Shown: positions 16,501 through 26,962, counted from the stretch's first letter. The stretch is 64,000 nucleotides of DNA from Gammaproteobacteria bacterium (GCA_022071965.1 JAJVIQ010000003.1:248001-312000), one strand, 5' to 3'. Program-made: numbers and translations. The notes: generated from the sequence alone by a model not told the origin.

Positions 16501-18868
16501 GGCGCCCGCGGGCACCGCGGAACAGGGCGGGGCCCCGGCTGCGCCGGAGGAACCGGCGGCACAGCCTGCCGTCGCGGGCACGACCGCGAGCGCGGGTTCG
16601 GCATCGACCGGCAGGGGCGTGATAGCGCCCGTGGACATGGCCGCCATCGACACCGATCTGCGCGGCACATTTGCCGATGAAGGACTCGAGCTCGCCACCG
16701 CCCTCGCCCGCGGCATGCAGGCCTGGCGCAACGCGCCTGAGAATGCGGCACACGCCGAGGAGATCGCGCGCCACCTGCATACGCTGAAAGGCAGCGCCCG
16801 CAGCGCCGGCGCCATGTCTATCGGCGAGATGGTGCACGGCACGGAGTCGCGTGTGCTCGACGCGATGCACGCGAAAGAGGCCTCACCCGGCCTCCTCGAC
16901 GGCCTGCAGGCCATCTTCGACCAGTGGTGCGAGGCCTTCGAGAACGCCCGCCACGTGACGCACTCGTCGCTCACCGCCGCGGTCGCCAACTCCGTGTCGA
17001 TCGCCGCGCACGCCGAGGAGCTGAAGGCCGACGTCGCGCGGTCCGGCTCCGCCGCCCAGCTGCGCGTGCAGGTCGACACGCTGGAGCGACTGCTCGACGG
17101 CTCGGCGGAGATCGCGCTCACACGGACGCGCATCAGCGCCGGACTCTCCTCGGCGCGCCGCGCGGCCGCCGACATGGAGGAGCGCGTGACGCACCTGCGT
17201 GCGCAGCTGCGCGAGATCGAGATCCAGGCCGAGAGCCAGATGCGCGCGCGCTTCGACGGCCTCGATCAGTCCGATGCCGCATTCGACCCCCTGGAGTTCG
17301 ATCGCTACACGCGCCTGCAGGAGCTCACCCGGTTCATGGCCGAGTCGCTGCACGACCTGACCACGGTGCAGTACAACCTCAGCCGCCATTTCGACGAGGC
17401 CGAGGGCGTGCTCGGTCAGCAGGCCCGCTTGCAGCGCAATCTGCACTCCGATCTGATGCGCATCCGCACCGTGCCGTTCGCAAGCGCGGCAGAGCGCCTG
17501 CAACGCATCGCACGCCAGACGGCCTCAGAACTCGGGCGCAGCGTCCGCCTGAACATGAGCGGCGGTCACGTCGAAGTCGATCGCACGGTGCTCGACCGGC
17601 TGATCCCGCCGCTCGAGCACATGGTACGCAACGCGGTCGCCCACGGTATCGAGGATGCCGCGGAGCGTCGGCGGGGCGGCAAGCCGGAAACCGGCAACAT
17701 CACGATCGCGGTGCACCAGGAGGCCAACAACGTCATGATCGTCTGCAGCGACGACGGCGCCGGCCTCGATCTGCGCCGCATTCGCGCCAAGGCCGAGGCC
17801 GGCGCCGTCATCGCCGCCGGCGAGCCGGCAAGCGACCAAACGCTGCGCCAGCTCATCTTCCGCCCGGGCTTCAGCACCTCCGAGCAACTGACCGAGGTCG
17901 CCGGCCGCGGCGTGGGCATGGACGTGGTGAAGAGCACCGTACTCGCCCTTGGCGGCGACATTCGCCTCGACTCCCAGCCCGGCATCGGCACCACCTTCAC
18001 GCTCAGCGTTCCACTGACTCTCGCGGTGGTGCAGGCAATCATGATCCGCAACGCCGACCGGCTCTACGGCATTCCTTCGAATCTCGTCGCGCAGATCCAC
18101 CGCTGCGACGCCGCCGAACTCGAGGGCATGTACGAGCACCGGCGCGCCGACTGGGGCGGCGAGCGCCACGCCTTCCGCTACATGGGCGATCTGCTGGGCA
18201 CCGCGCCGCGCGGCACCGTGCAACGGCGCAACAACATCGTGATCTTCCTGCGCGCGGCCAGCGAGCGGGTGGCCGTGCACGTCGACGACATCCTGCTGAA
18301 CCAGGAACTCGCCCTGAAGGAGATGGGTCCGCAGCTCGCCGGCGCTCTCGGCGTCTCAGGCGCATCCATCGGCGAGAACGGCCGCGCGCTGCTCATCATC
18401 AATCCGCTGCAGATTGCCATGCGGCACTCCACGACCAGCGTCAGGGCACAGATCGCCGACGGCAGGCCGGCGCGCGCGCCGCTGGTGCTGGTGGTGGACG
18501 ACTCGGTGACGGTGCGCAAGGTCACCACCCGTCTGCTCGAGCGCTCCGGCTACCGCGTGACGACCGCGAAGGATGGCGTCGAGGCGCTGGAGCGCATGAG
18601 CGAGGAGCTGCCGGCCGTGGTGCTGCTGGACATCGAGATGCCGCGCATGGACGGCTTCGAGCTGACCAGGCATTTGCGCGCCGACGGGCGGACCGAGAAG
18701 CTGCCGATCATCATGATCAGCTCGCGCACGGCGGAGAAGCACCGCATGCACGCGCGAGATCTCGGAGTGACGATGTTCCTTGGCAAGCCCTTCAACGACG
18801 CCCACCTGCTGCGCCAGATGGAACGTCTGACGCGAAACGGCCACCCGTCCGCGCGCAGCGTCGCCTAG
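13505..18868 (+). CDS. pilL: Multi-Hpt hybrid histidine kinase of the pilus chemosensory system (PilL/ChpA)
   Basis: This 1787-residue CheA-type kinase phosphorylates PilG and PilH. Seen in order: an N-terminal degenerate Hpt-like region (LHRITGALGM, H47); a long FimL-like helical region; Hpt domains with H702 in FHTLKGSSRVAGL, H883 in AHTLAGTARTVG and H1092 in LHTLKGSARSAG; Pro/Ala-rich linkers between them; then the dimerisation helix, HATPase (HMVRNAVAHGIED, DDGAGLD, GRGVGMDVV), CheW-like domain and a C-terminal receiver with D1709 in LLDIEMPRMDGF. The three canonical Hpt copies are fewer than in the longer P. aeruginosa ChpA. It follows pilJ by 12 bases. Confidence 0.95.
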   Translation: MTTSTGAHRGLLGWVHGEIDRGLNVVAGQLAESPDPAKVAPLAEELHRITGALGMAELHGAVRYCELLETLAASLKSDQLAAAKRQEAADALREGIPALGAYLRELVAGGPDRPLRLLPAYTALRRALGEDKDAAADLFHPDIRTPRPAHSLPPAPHAPLDPAEVTRAARGHYQRAMLQWLRGDARGLQQMKIAMESMDRLYGTVTPLFWAGTGLIEGIGDGGITADAQIRRLCARIDIQISRMAEGSTSVAEALLREVLYHIACCTSEGLTVAAVREHYALASYLRESQAGGVSPLATAIIEQIKAAWETGVATGSPDCAAIAELVDRLSAALAAGAGPALQALREVTTTLTAMPSATLPEAVGLTVAKLLLIVEELAGPAGAQHAGLDARLRWAIANVRATLAGGVASEYAAQPEVPDTTLSRETLVLVCEEVIGGLKRVEHALTNFIGQTSQVTEAQSAIATLGQICGALQVAQLEDAANVTRRCRELVSAWIEGAGEKIGGHLEIVADALAAMELYMHAVKGRQSSAGGILDPILPRLGLDRAHPSQVETPLAPAAPTVESGLSHEHRQRQDICNEWREFHEGELDKLQREPPSVHEDARLVSDPRIEQHSAAALAVASRSDAEPITAPAGTIIAIGQDGEPTAADAMRIDAGNDPEILEVFLEEATEVLQAIAATLGVLRGNPEDREAFASVRRAFHTLKGSSRVAGLSRVGDVAWKFEELLNGWQGENRPVSAALVALLAAGGRRFEDWIDALKTAGRATVVAEDLLSGVERMRTGEATPKCGTAPRATAPVSTAQGADATTPPEPQPPAATPDRQSQPRHQPVRETVTLGDALTVSRTLFEIFLQEAAVHLRTLREELAEHGAEKAVPHELVRAAHTLAGTARTVGVGSLAELSHALEKLLQMRHESALPMSVPERRLAGSTLGRLETMVESVRGRRLPAPETELMQQLEAAREQPPSAVDFPPLPDAATAPPSIDEATAIPTVDAADPQPEAPAGTAEQGGAPAAPEEPAAQPAVAGTTASAGSASTGRGVIAPVDMAAIDTDLRGTFADEGLELATALARGMQAWRNAPENAAHAEEIARHLHTLKGSARSAGAMSIGEMVHGTESRVLDAMHAKEASPGLLDGLQAIFDQWCEAFENARHVTHSSLTAAVANSVSIAAHAEELKADVARSGSAAQLRVQVDTLERLLDGSAEIALTRTRISAGLSSARRAAADMEERVTHLRAQLREIEIQAESQMRARFDGLDQSDAAFDPLEFDRYTRLQELTRFMAESLHDLTTVQYNLSRHFDEAEGVLGQQARLQRNLHSDLMRIRTVPFASAAERLQRIARQTASELGRSVRLNMSGGHVEVDRTVLDRLIPPLEHMVRNAVAHGIEDAAERRRGGKPETGNITIAVHQEANNVMIVCSDDGAGLDLRRIRAKAEAGAVIAAGEPASDQTLRQLIFRPGFSTSEQLTEVAGRGVGMDVVKSTVLALGGDIRLDSQPGIGTTFTLSVPLTLAVVQAIMIRNADRLYGIPSNLVAQIHRCDAAELEGMYEHRRADWGGERHAFRYMGDLLGTAPRGTVQRRNNIVIFLRAASERVAVHVDDILLNQELALKEMGPQLAGALGVSGASIGENGRALLIINPLQIAMRHSTTSVRAQIADGRPARAPLVLVVDDSVTVRKVTTRLLERSGYRVTTAKDGVEALERMSEELPAVVLLDIEMPRMDGFELTRHLRADGRTEKLPIIMISSRTAEKHRMHARDLGVTMFLGKPFNDAHLLRQMERLTRNGHPSARSVA

Positions 18869-18952
18869 ACCCCAGGCGGTAGCGATGGACCGGGAGTCCA
18901 GACGGGCACGTCGCCGGCAGGCGGTGGCGACACGGGGTGCCGGCGCGAAGCA

Positions 18953-19426
18953 TCATTGCGGATGGTCCGTGTGATCGCCCGCCGCGGCGCCACTGCCGCG
19001 CACTTCCACGTCGGTCTGCACCTTGCCCGCGACCTTGAAAGTCAGCGTCAGCGGATAACGCTCGCCGGCCGCCAGGGGATTCCTGAGATCGATCAGCATC
19101 AGGTGCATCGACCCCGGCTTGAGCACGACGGTCTCGCCCGCCGGCACCTCCAGGTTCTCGAGCTTGCGCATGCGCATCATGCCGTCATCCATCGTCATGG
19201 TGTGGGTCTCGATCGAGGCTGCAACGGGGCTTTCCATGGCGATGACGACGTCGTCGGTGCCGGTGCCGTTGCGGATCGTCATGTAACCGGCGCCCACGGA
19301 GGCGCCGGGCGGCGTCTCCGGCGACCAGGCCCCGGAGACTCCGATGCCCGAGGGGGCGGACGGACCGCCACAGCCGCCGAGCAGGACCAGTATCGCCACC
19401 GGGATCGTCTTCAACCACGTCTGCAT
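18953..19426 (-). CDS. PCu(A)C-family copper chaperone lipoprotein
   Basis: PCuAC proteins bind Cu(I) in the periplasm and help load the CuA/CuB sites of cytochrome oxidases. The 157-residue product has a lipobox ending LLGGC. It also has the family copper motif: ETHTMTMDDGMMRM (about residues 75-88), then HLM in GSMHLMLIDL, giving the H/M-x10-M-x21-H-x-M pattern. A His/Asp-rich tail follows. The ATG at 19426 has GGAGG 5 bases upstream. The SafE-like membrane protein gene follows it on the chromosome in the same strand, upstream in transcription. Confidence 0.88.
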   Translation of the reverse strand: MQTWLKTIPVAILVLLGGCGGPSAPSGIGVSGAWSPETPPGASVGAGYMTIRNGTGTDDVVIAMESPVAASIETHTMTMDDGMMRMRKLENLEVPAGETVVLKPGSMHLMLIDLRNPLAAGERYPLTLTFKVAGKVQTDVEVRGSGAAAGDHTDHPQ

Positions 19427-19583
19427 GAGGAGCCTCCGTCGAGGACGATGCCGCGTCAGCCGCGCCGTCGTGCCGGCTCGCGCGTGTGTCGCGCCGGGCG
19501 GGCCGCAGCAGTCTATCGGAAACGGGCCCGGCGCCGGGATGCGGCAGAATGCCGCACGTGCGATCCCGCACCGCCGCACCGGA

Positions 19584-20279
19584 CTAGGCGAGGCAGTACT
19601 GCACGATGACATGCTGCAGGTTTACGCCGATGCTTATCGTGCCCACGGCGACGAGCAGCAATCCCGCGCCGCGGCGCAGGACCGCCTTGCGGGTGAAGCC
19701 GCCTGCGGCGCCGACCAGCATGCCGGCCGAGGCGATCGCCGGCACCGTGCCCAACCCGAAGAGCAGCATGTAGAGCGCCCCGCGCAGCGGATCGGCACTC
19801 GCCGCCGCCCACACCAGGGTCGAGTAGACCAGCCCGCAGGGCAGCCAGCCCCATAGCGTGCCGAGCAGCAGGGCTCGCGGTGCAGACCGCACCGGCAACA
19901 GCGTGTGGGTAAATGGCTGCAGCCAGCGCCACGGGCGGGCACCCAGCGCCTCGATGCGACGCAGGCCTGGAAACCAGCCGGCAAGATGCAGACCGACCAG
20001 CACCAGGACGGCCCCCGCGACGACGGCGAGCAGTTCGTGCCCCGCCGCCGGGATGACCGCCGGCAGGGCCGAGAACACCGTCGCCGCGAGCGCTCCGGCG
20101 AGCGTGTAGCTCATGATCCGGCCGAGATTGTAGGCGAGGACGCGCGCGAGCAGCCGCGCAGGGCTGGCGCGATCGGATTCCGGCAGCCCCAAGGTCAATG
20201 CGCTGGCGATGCCGCCGCACATGCCGATGCAATGCACGGAGCTGAAGAGACCGAGGACGGCGGCTATCAGTATCGACAC
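19584..20279 (-). CDS. SafE/UreH-like multi-pass membrane protein (cytochrome oxidase biogenesis type)
   Basis: The 231-residue protein has about six membrane segments and the family motifs SSVHCIGMCGG near the N-terminus and LWGWLPCGLVYS in the middle. Proteins of this type (annotated sulfite exporter TauE/SafE or UreH-like, a DsbD-related fold) are usual neighbours of cco/cyd oxidase assembly genes and are thought to move copper or reductant. The paired Cys residues in both motifs are intact. Next to PCuAC, a copper or oxidase-assembly role is the likeliest, but the substrate is unproven. Confidence 0.8.
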   Translation of the reverse strand: MSILIAAVLGLFSSVHCIGMCGGIASALTLGLPESDRASPARLLARVLAYNLGRIMSYTLAGALAATVFSALPAVIPAAGHELLAVVAGAVLVLVGLHLAGWFPGLRRIEALGARPWRWLQPFTHTLLPVRSAPRALLLGTLWGWLPCGLVYSTLVWAAASADPLRGALYMLLFGLGTVPAIASAGMLVGAAGGFTRKAVLRRGAGLLLVAVGTISIGVNLQHVIVQYCLA

Positions 20280-20381
20280 GATTGAGCGGTGCTATCCCCG
20301 GCCATCGGGGTCGCGGCAAGACCGGTGTGCCACGCTGGTGGCGCACCCTGGCAGAAATACCGGTTGCGCGGCGCCGCCGAC

Positions 20382-20395
20382 CTGTTCCAGATCAA
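20382..20395. promoter_or_regulatory. Possible FNR/Anr-type box
   Basis: CTGTTCCAGATCAA resembles the FNR/CRP-superfamily dyad TTGAT-N4-ATCAA with one perfect half and one three-of-five half. It lies between the divergent SafE-like and cytochrome c genes, about 100 bases upstream of the former. Oxygen control would suit these genes, but the match is imperfect. Confidence 0.3.
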
Positions 20396-20576
20396 GTTTT
20401 CCGGTCACCTTTTCCTCGGATACTGTGTCTTGCCTGGCTGACCCCATGCCGGCAGCACCGCATGCGACAAGATGCCGCATCGCGTGGCCACTGCGGATCC
20501 TTTCCTATTCAGCATCCGTTAGGCCATCAGGTAGCAGCCTTTCGACTGGTCACATTACCATACGGAGAGTGCCACG

Positions 20577-20903
20577 ATGTCAATTCGACGTACTGCCATC
20601 GCGTTGATCGCCGCCCCCCTGTTCCTGACGAGCTTCGCGGCTGCCGCCGCCGACGACGGCGCGCAAATCGCTCAGGGGCTGTGCTTCGCCTGCCATCAAT
20701 CCGGCATAAACGGCGCGCCCAAGTTCGGTAACAAGGTCGCCTGGGCACCGCGAGTCGCCCAGGGCAAGGACAAGCTCTACGCGAACGCGATCAACGGACT
20801 GCGTGGCATGCCCCCGCGCGGCGGCGGCGCCAGCCTCACCGATGACCAGGTCAAGGCCGCGGTCGACTACCTGGTGAAGGGTTCGGGAGGCTATCCGCAG
20901 TAA
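20577..20903 (+). CDS. Small periplasmic class I cytochrome c (c5-like)
   Basis: The 108-residue precursor has a signal peptide (IALIAAPLFLTSFAAAAA) and one haem c motif CFACH at about residues 36-40. The probable axial Met is in GLRGMPPRGG near residue 81. The loop spacing resembles cytochrome c5, an electron carrier to terminal oxidases. The ATG at 20577 has GGAG 10 bases upstream. It lies opposite the copper/oxidase-assembly genes, consistent with a respiratory theme. Confidence 0.9.
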   Translation: MSIRRTAIALIAAPLFLTSFAAAAADDGAQIAQGLCFACHQSGINGAPKFGNKVAWAPRVAQGKDKLYANAINGLRGMPPRGGGASLTDDQVKAAVDYLVKGSGGYPQ

Positions 20904-21103
20904 GAGTCAACGGGCGTTCCACGGCTGCCTCAAGCCGACAGCGACAGGCCTCACGACCGGTGCCAGGGAAGGCGCCGGTGGAAATTCCTCCCGACACCAG
21001 TCTCCGCACGGCTTCGAGGCTGCGCGGGCCTCCACCCGCCCGCAACGATCCGCAACTCCTGTCCCCCGGCTGTCGGTCCCGCTGCATGGCGGCAGCGCCG
21101 CGA

Positions 21104-23167
21104 TCACCAGGTGAATCGCGCCTGGACGAACCCGTTGATGCCGTCGGCGGGGATGCGCTCGCCGATCGCCACGTCGCTGTTCAGAACGCGGTTGATGCCG
21201 TTCAGATGCGGGCGGTAGGTCTTGCCGAGCACGTTCTCCACGCCGGCGCTGAACGTCAGCCCCTGCTTCGGGAAGGTGTACTGGCCATAGAGATTGAGCA
21301 GCGCATAGCCGGGGCTCTCCTCCTCGCCGTTGGTGATCGAGACTTCCTCCTGCGCGGCGTAGATCACCCCCTCGACGACGGCCGACCACCGCTCGCGCCT
21401 GTAGCTCACATCCACCACGGCATTCAGTGGTGCGATGCGGAAGAGATTGTCGTCGATGTCCACGCGCTCGCCGCGCGCGTAGCTCAGGATGCCGTCGACG
21501 GCCCAGCGCTCGGTCAGGCTGACGCCAAAGGCCGCGTCGACGCCGTAGAGCCGCGCATCGACGTTGCTGAACTGCAGCGGCGTCGGGTCGCCATTGGCGG
21601 TGGCCACCACAATCACCACCGGATCGGTGGCGGGCGTGCCCTGGATGTAGTCCGTCACGTAGTGGTAGAAGGCGCGCGGTGAGAAGTAGTAGCGCGCCGT
21701 CGCCCACTCCACGCCCAGTTCGAGCTGATAGGCGACCTCGGGGTCGAGGCCCACCTCGCCGACGTAGAGATTGCCGTCCGCGAGGCCCGCGGTCGCCTCC
21801 ATCGGCGACCAGAGATAGCGCTCCTGGTAGCTCGGCGAGCGGGTCTTGCGCCCGAAGCCGACCTCCAGTGCCAGCTGCTCGGTCACGTCGTAGCCCAGCT
21901 TGGCGACGAGGTCGACGTTGTCGTCGGCCTGATCGCGGTCGGCCGCGTTGAAGCGATCGCGCAGGATCCGCAAGCCGCCGGGCGCGGCGGCCATGGAGGA
22001 GTCCACCACGCTGCTGTCCATCGCCACGCGGTTGTAGCGCGCGCCGAGCTGCGCCGACCAGCGCTGCGCGAACAGGGCGTTCCACTCGGCGAAGAATCCG
22101 TAGCGGTCGCGTTCGGCGTCGTTGAAGCCGTCCATGTAGAACATCGGCGCCAGCGGGCTGTAGACGGTCGAGGTGTTCTCCGCGAGATGACCGTCGACGC
22201 CCGCTGTCATCCTGCCCCCGAACAGCGCCGCCGCGCCGGTGAGCGCGTAGCCATAGCTCTCGGCATCCGCATCGGTGTAGCGCGAGCGGCCCGGCATCAC
22301 CTGCCGCATCTCGTAGTTGCTCATGCGGTGATCGATGCCGGTGCCGTAGAGCTTCGCCGTCCAGTCGATTCCGGCGCCACGGCCGGCGTAACCGAGGCGG
22401 CCAATGTTGGCGTCGGAGTAGATGTCGTCCATCGGCAGGGCCGGCGTGCCGGTCTTGCCGGTATCGTTGCGGCGATAGTCGGCGCTGAGCTCGTGCGCGC
22501 CGAGCTTTAGCCCGTAGCCGACCTCCGCCGCCGTGCGATTGTATTCGCTCGGGTGGATGGTGCCGTCGCCGAAGCTGCGGTCGCCGCCGCGCTCGCGGCT
22601 CGCGCCGGCGTACAGGCGATGTCGCTGGTTGGCCGCCGAGAGCAGGCCGCTCGCGGCATATCCTTCGTCCACCGACTGCCCGCCCAGGCTGATGTTTCCA
22701 TGCAGCTCCGCCTCGTCGGACTCTCCGAACGCCGGCGTGACGGTATCCGCCACGACCGTGCCGCCGATGGTCTCGATCCCGGAACTCACCGGCGCGATGC
22801 CTCGGAAGACTTCGATGTTTGCCAGCGTGGTGCGCGGCAGGTAGTGCAGCGGCGCGTCCATGTTGTTGGAGCAGGCGTTGCCGATCGCCATGCCGTCGAC
22901 CAGCACGTTCACGCGTGAGCCGAACAGACCGCGGTACTGCGCGATGCCGGCAAGGGTGCCGTTGAAGTTGACGTTGGCGCCCGGGATGCGGCGCAGGAGC
23001 GACGCGGTGTTGGTTTCGGAAAGCGGCGTCCATTCCGGCAGCAATTGAAACGGAGTGAGCGGCATGGCTGTCACCGTGATCGACGGCAGTTGCCCGGCGT
23101 TCTCCTGCGCCGAGGGTGCCGTGGCGATACAAAGGGTTGTCAGCGGCAGGACGTATCGTCTTCTCAT
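21104..23167 (-). CDS. TonB-dependent copper receptor of the OprC/NosA type
   Basis: This outer-membrane receptor has 687 residues from the ATG at 23167: a signal peptide, a plug domain (about residues 30-150) and a 22-strand barrel ending VQARFTW. The copper ligands described for P. aeruginosa OprC are visible. CxxxM is at C99 and M103 (NACSNNMD), and HxM is at H280 and M282 (DHRMSNYEM). OprC/NosA imports copper for nitrous-oxide reductase and other cuproenzymes. The neighbouring PCuAC and SafE-like genes support copper. An ATG at 23194 lacks a ribosome site. Confidence 0.87.
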   Translation of the reverse strand: MRRRYVLPLTTLCIATAPSAQENAGQLPSITVTAMPLTPFQLLPEWTPLSETNTASLLRRIPGANVNFNGTLAGIAQYRGLFGSRVNVLVDGMAIGNACSNNMDAPLHYLPRTTLANIEVFRGIAPVSSGIETIGGTVVADTVTPAFGESDEAELHGNISLGGQSVDEGYAASGLLSAANQRHRLYAGASRERGGDRSFGDGTIHPSEYNRTAAEVGYGLKLGAHELSADYRRNDTGKTGTPALPMDDIYSDANIGRLGYAGRGAGIDWTAKLYGTGIDHRMSNYEMRQVMPGRSRYTDADAESYGYALTGAAALFGGRMTAGVDGHLAENTSTVYSPLAPMFYMDGFNDAERDRYGFFAEWNALFAQRWSAQLGARYNRVAMDSSVVDSSMAAAPGGLRILRDRFNAADRDQADDNVDLVAKLGYDVTEQLALEVGFGRKTRSPSYQERYLWSPMEATAGLADGNLYVGEVGLDPEVAYQLELGVEWATARYYFSPRAFYHYVTDYIQGTPATDPVVIVVATANGDPTPLQFSNVDARLYGVDAAFGVSLTERWAVDGILSYARGERVDIDDNLFRIAPLNAVVDVSYRRERWSAVVEGVIYAAQEEVSITNGEEESPGYALLNLYGQYTFPKQGLTFSAGVENVLGKTYRPHLNGINRVLNSDVAIGERIPADGINGFVQARFTW

Positions 23168-23596
23168 GAAGCAGATGACCTCGTAAAGAAGCATTGGCGT
23201 GAAACAGAAACGTACCGCCCCGGCGGGGCGTTCCCGCGGGGCGGTTCGAATTGCAGCGGGATCATATTGGTCGAGGCTTGATCCGTGTCAGCAATCACCG
23301 CCTCGATCCGTGCGGCTATTTGTCGCAGGCGTGCGCCGTCGTTGAATGCCGATGTGCCCGAGGGCTGCGGTTGCACCGCGGCGCGTGCGGCAATCGGTCG
23401 CATTCACAGCCGCCGGACACGTGCGCTACATTTCCGCGCGGTTGCTTTCCAGAGTGACCGCACTCCTCGCCCCGAGCCGACGAGTGCGCAGCATTCGGGG
23501 CTGCGTGAACCAATTCCTCCGCAGCCCCATTCTTTCCCCTCCCGCGGCACCAACGCTTTGAGAGGCAAGCGGCGATCCTGCTAACATGCCGCCCCT
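23168..23596. other. Divergent intergenic region between copper receptor and gltX
   Basis: These 429 bases hold no convincing gene. There is a GC inverted repeat CCGCCCCG / CGGGGCGG at 23215-23244 in the receptor leader. A weak FNR-like dyad TTGATCCGTGTCAG lies at 23278-23291. I see no cobalamin-riboswitch B12 box, which argues against B12 control of the receptor. Confidence 0.4.
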
Positions 23597-24999
23597 ATGC
23601 CGGGGGAGGCGGTCAGGACTCGTTTTGCACCCAGCCCGACGGGCGCGATGCATCTCGGCAACGCGCGCACGGCGCTGTTCTCGTGGCTGTTCGCACGCCG
23701 CTGCGGCGGCACCTTCCTGCTGCGCATCGAGGATACCGATCGCGAGCGCCACCAGCACGGGGCCGAGGAGGCCTTCATCGGGGACCTGCGCTGGCTGGGG
23801 CTAAACTGGGACGAGGGCCCGGACATGGAAGGTCTCACAGGCCCGTACCGGCAGTCCGAGCGCAGTCATGTATATGTGGCGCTCTACGGCAGGCTAGCGG
23901 AGGCTGGGCTCACCTATCCATGCTTCTGCTCGGCGCAGACCCTGGCCGTGCAGCGCAAGACCCAGCTCGCCGCCGGCAAGCCGCCACGCTACGCCGGCAC
24001 CTGCGCGAGGCTGAGCAAGGCGCAGGTCAGCGAGAAGCTCACGCAGGGACTCTCCCCGACGATGCGCTTCCGCGTACCGCGAGGCGGGCAGATCCTCTTC
24101 AACGACATCGTGCACGGCCCGCAGCGCTACAGCTCCGATGACATCGGCGACTTCGTCATCCGCCGCGCCGACGGCAGCGCCTCGTTCTTCTTCTCGAACG
24201 CCGTGGACGACGCCCTCATGGCCGTGACCCACGTGATCCGCGGCGAGGATCACCTCAGCAACACTCCGAGGCAGCTGCTGCTGCTGGAGTCACTGGGATA
24301 CCGGCCGCCGGAGTATGGCCACGTGAGCCTCATCGTCGGCAGCGACGGCGCGCCGCTGTCGAAGCGCCACGGCAGTACCTCCGTGGAGGACCTGCGCGCG
24401 CGCGGGGTCCTGCCCGGCGCCGTGGTCAACATGCTCGCGCGCCTCGGCCACTACTACGAGGCCGGCCATTACATGCCGCTGGAGGCGCTGGCGCAATCCT
24501 TCGAGACCAGGCACCTCGGTACGGCCCCGGCCCGCTTCGACGAGCAACAGCTCCAGCACTGGCAGCGCGAGGCCGTGCTGAACGCCGACGAGAATCTGCT
24601 GGTGAGCTGGCTGCATAACCTGCTGCCGTCGCACCTCGACGACAGGGCGCGCCGGGAATTCGTTCGCGCTGTGCGCGGCAACGTGCTCTACCCCGCCGAT
24701 GCGGATACCTGGGCCCGGATCGTCTATACAGACGATATGCCGATCACCGAGGAGGCCCTGGCCGCGACGCGATCCGCCGACGAGGGCCTTTTTGTGGCCG
24801 CCGTCACTGCCGCCGGCGAGGCCGTGGCCGACTATGCCGCTTTTGTCACGCGCCTGAAGACGCTCACTCCGGCCAGGGGCAAGGCGCTGTTCCAGCCGCT
24901 GCGGGCGGCACTGACCGGGCGGCTGGATGGACCGGAGCTTGCTTCCCTCTTCGCGCTGCTGGGAGCAGATCGAATAAGACGCCGTCTGGAGAAACCACC

Positions 25000-25006
<7 letters not shown>
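23597..25006 (+). CDS. gltX: Glutamyl-tRNA synthetase
   Basis: GltX charges tRNA-Glu with glutamate. The 469-residue class I synthetase starts [20 protein letters not shown], with HLGN as its HIGH-type motif. It continues with RIEDTDRER and the zinc-binding-region equivalent near CFCSAQTL. The KMSKS equivalent is LSKRHG at about residue 253. The 3' end overlaps the cysS start by 7 bases in another frame, so the two genes form one transcript. Confidence 0.95.
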
Positions 25007-26397
<1,391 letters not shown>

Positions 26398-26409
26398 GCC
26401 AGGTACGCC

Positions 26410-26440
26410 GGACCGCCTCCCCGGGCGGCTTCGGTGGTCC
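26410..26440 (+). terminator. Hairpin downstream of gltX-cysS
   Basis: GGACCGCC and GGTGGTCC can pair (one G-U) around an inner CCGGGCGG element, 12 bases after the cysS stop. No T-run follows. It is a weak terminator candidate. Confidence 0.35.
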
Positions 26441-26475
26441 CTGACCCTGTCATTCCCGCCGACCCGCCGCCACCC

Positions 26476-26499
26476 GTCATGCCCGCGAAGCGGGAATCA
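26476..26499. repeat. REP-like short palindromic repeat
   Basis: GTCATGCCCGCGAAGCGGGA followed by ATC contains the stem CCCGC-GAA-GCGGG. It has the form of dispersed palindromes (GTCATTCCCGCG...CGCGGGAATC) common between genes in proteobacteria. A partial copy, GTCATTCCCGCC, starts about 30 bases upstream. Copy number cannot be judged from one window. Confidence 0.45.
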
Positions 26500-26659
26500 A
26501 TTTTCCGGGAAGGCGACCCCGCCGCGGGGTCCGGAGACCGTGGCACGAATCGGCAGAGCACCACTCTAAGTGGCTATTCCTGAAAACCAATTGACGATGT
26601 CGGGGCCGGCTGCGTATCATGCCGCCCCTCTGTGCGGTACCCCCGCTCGCTGAGCGGAC

Positions 26660-26736
<77 letters not shown>

Positions 26737-26776
26737 AATGTTATGGGTTACAGTTTCGCGGCGGCAGGAAAAAAAC

Positions 26777-26852
26777 GCGCCTGTAGCTCAGGGGATAGAG
26801 CATCGGCCTTCTAAGCCGGTGGTCGCAGGTTCGAATCCTGCCAGGCGCGCCA
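26777..26852 (+). tRNA. tRNA-Arg (anticodon UCU)
   Basis: Acceptor GCGCCTG pairs with CAGGCGC, the anticodon loop is CTTCTAA (TCT), and the T arm has GGTTCGAATCC. The discriminator is G and CCA is encoded. It reads AGA codons, which are rare in GC-rich genes. Confidence 0.96.
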
Positions 26853-26885
26853 GATTGTGCGGCAAGCGCCATTGCAAGGTTCAAT

Positions 26886-26962
26886 GGTGGGCGTAGCTCA
26901 GTTGGTAGAGCCCCGGATTGTGATTCCGGTTGTCGTGGGTTCGAGTCCCATCGTCCACCCCA
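26886..26962 (+). tRNA. tRNA-His (anticodon GUG)
   Basis: The feature includes the extra 5' G (G-1) opposite discriminator C, the identity element of tRNA-His. Acceptor GTGGGCG pairs with CGTCCAC, the anticodon loop is TTGTGAT, and CCA is encoded. Confidence 0.96.

Noticed and set aside
15019-17175. 718-residue minus-strand frame inside pilL
   Set aside because: Ser/Ala-rich antisense of the Hpt region; no start, domain or operon context.
23168-23300. Cobalamin riboswitch before the TonB-dependent receptor
   Set aside because: No B12-box or recognisable core; the receptor carries copper ligands instead.
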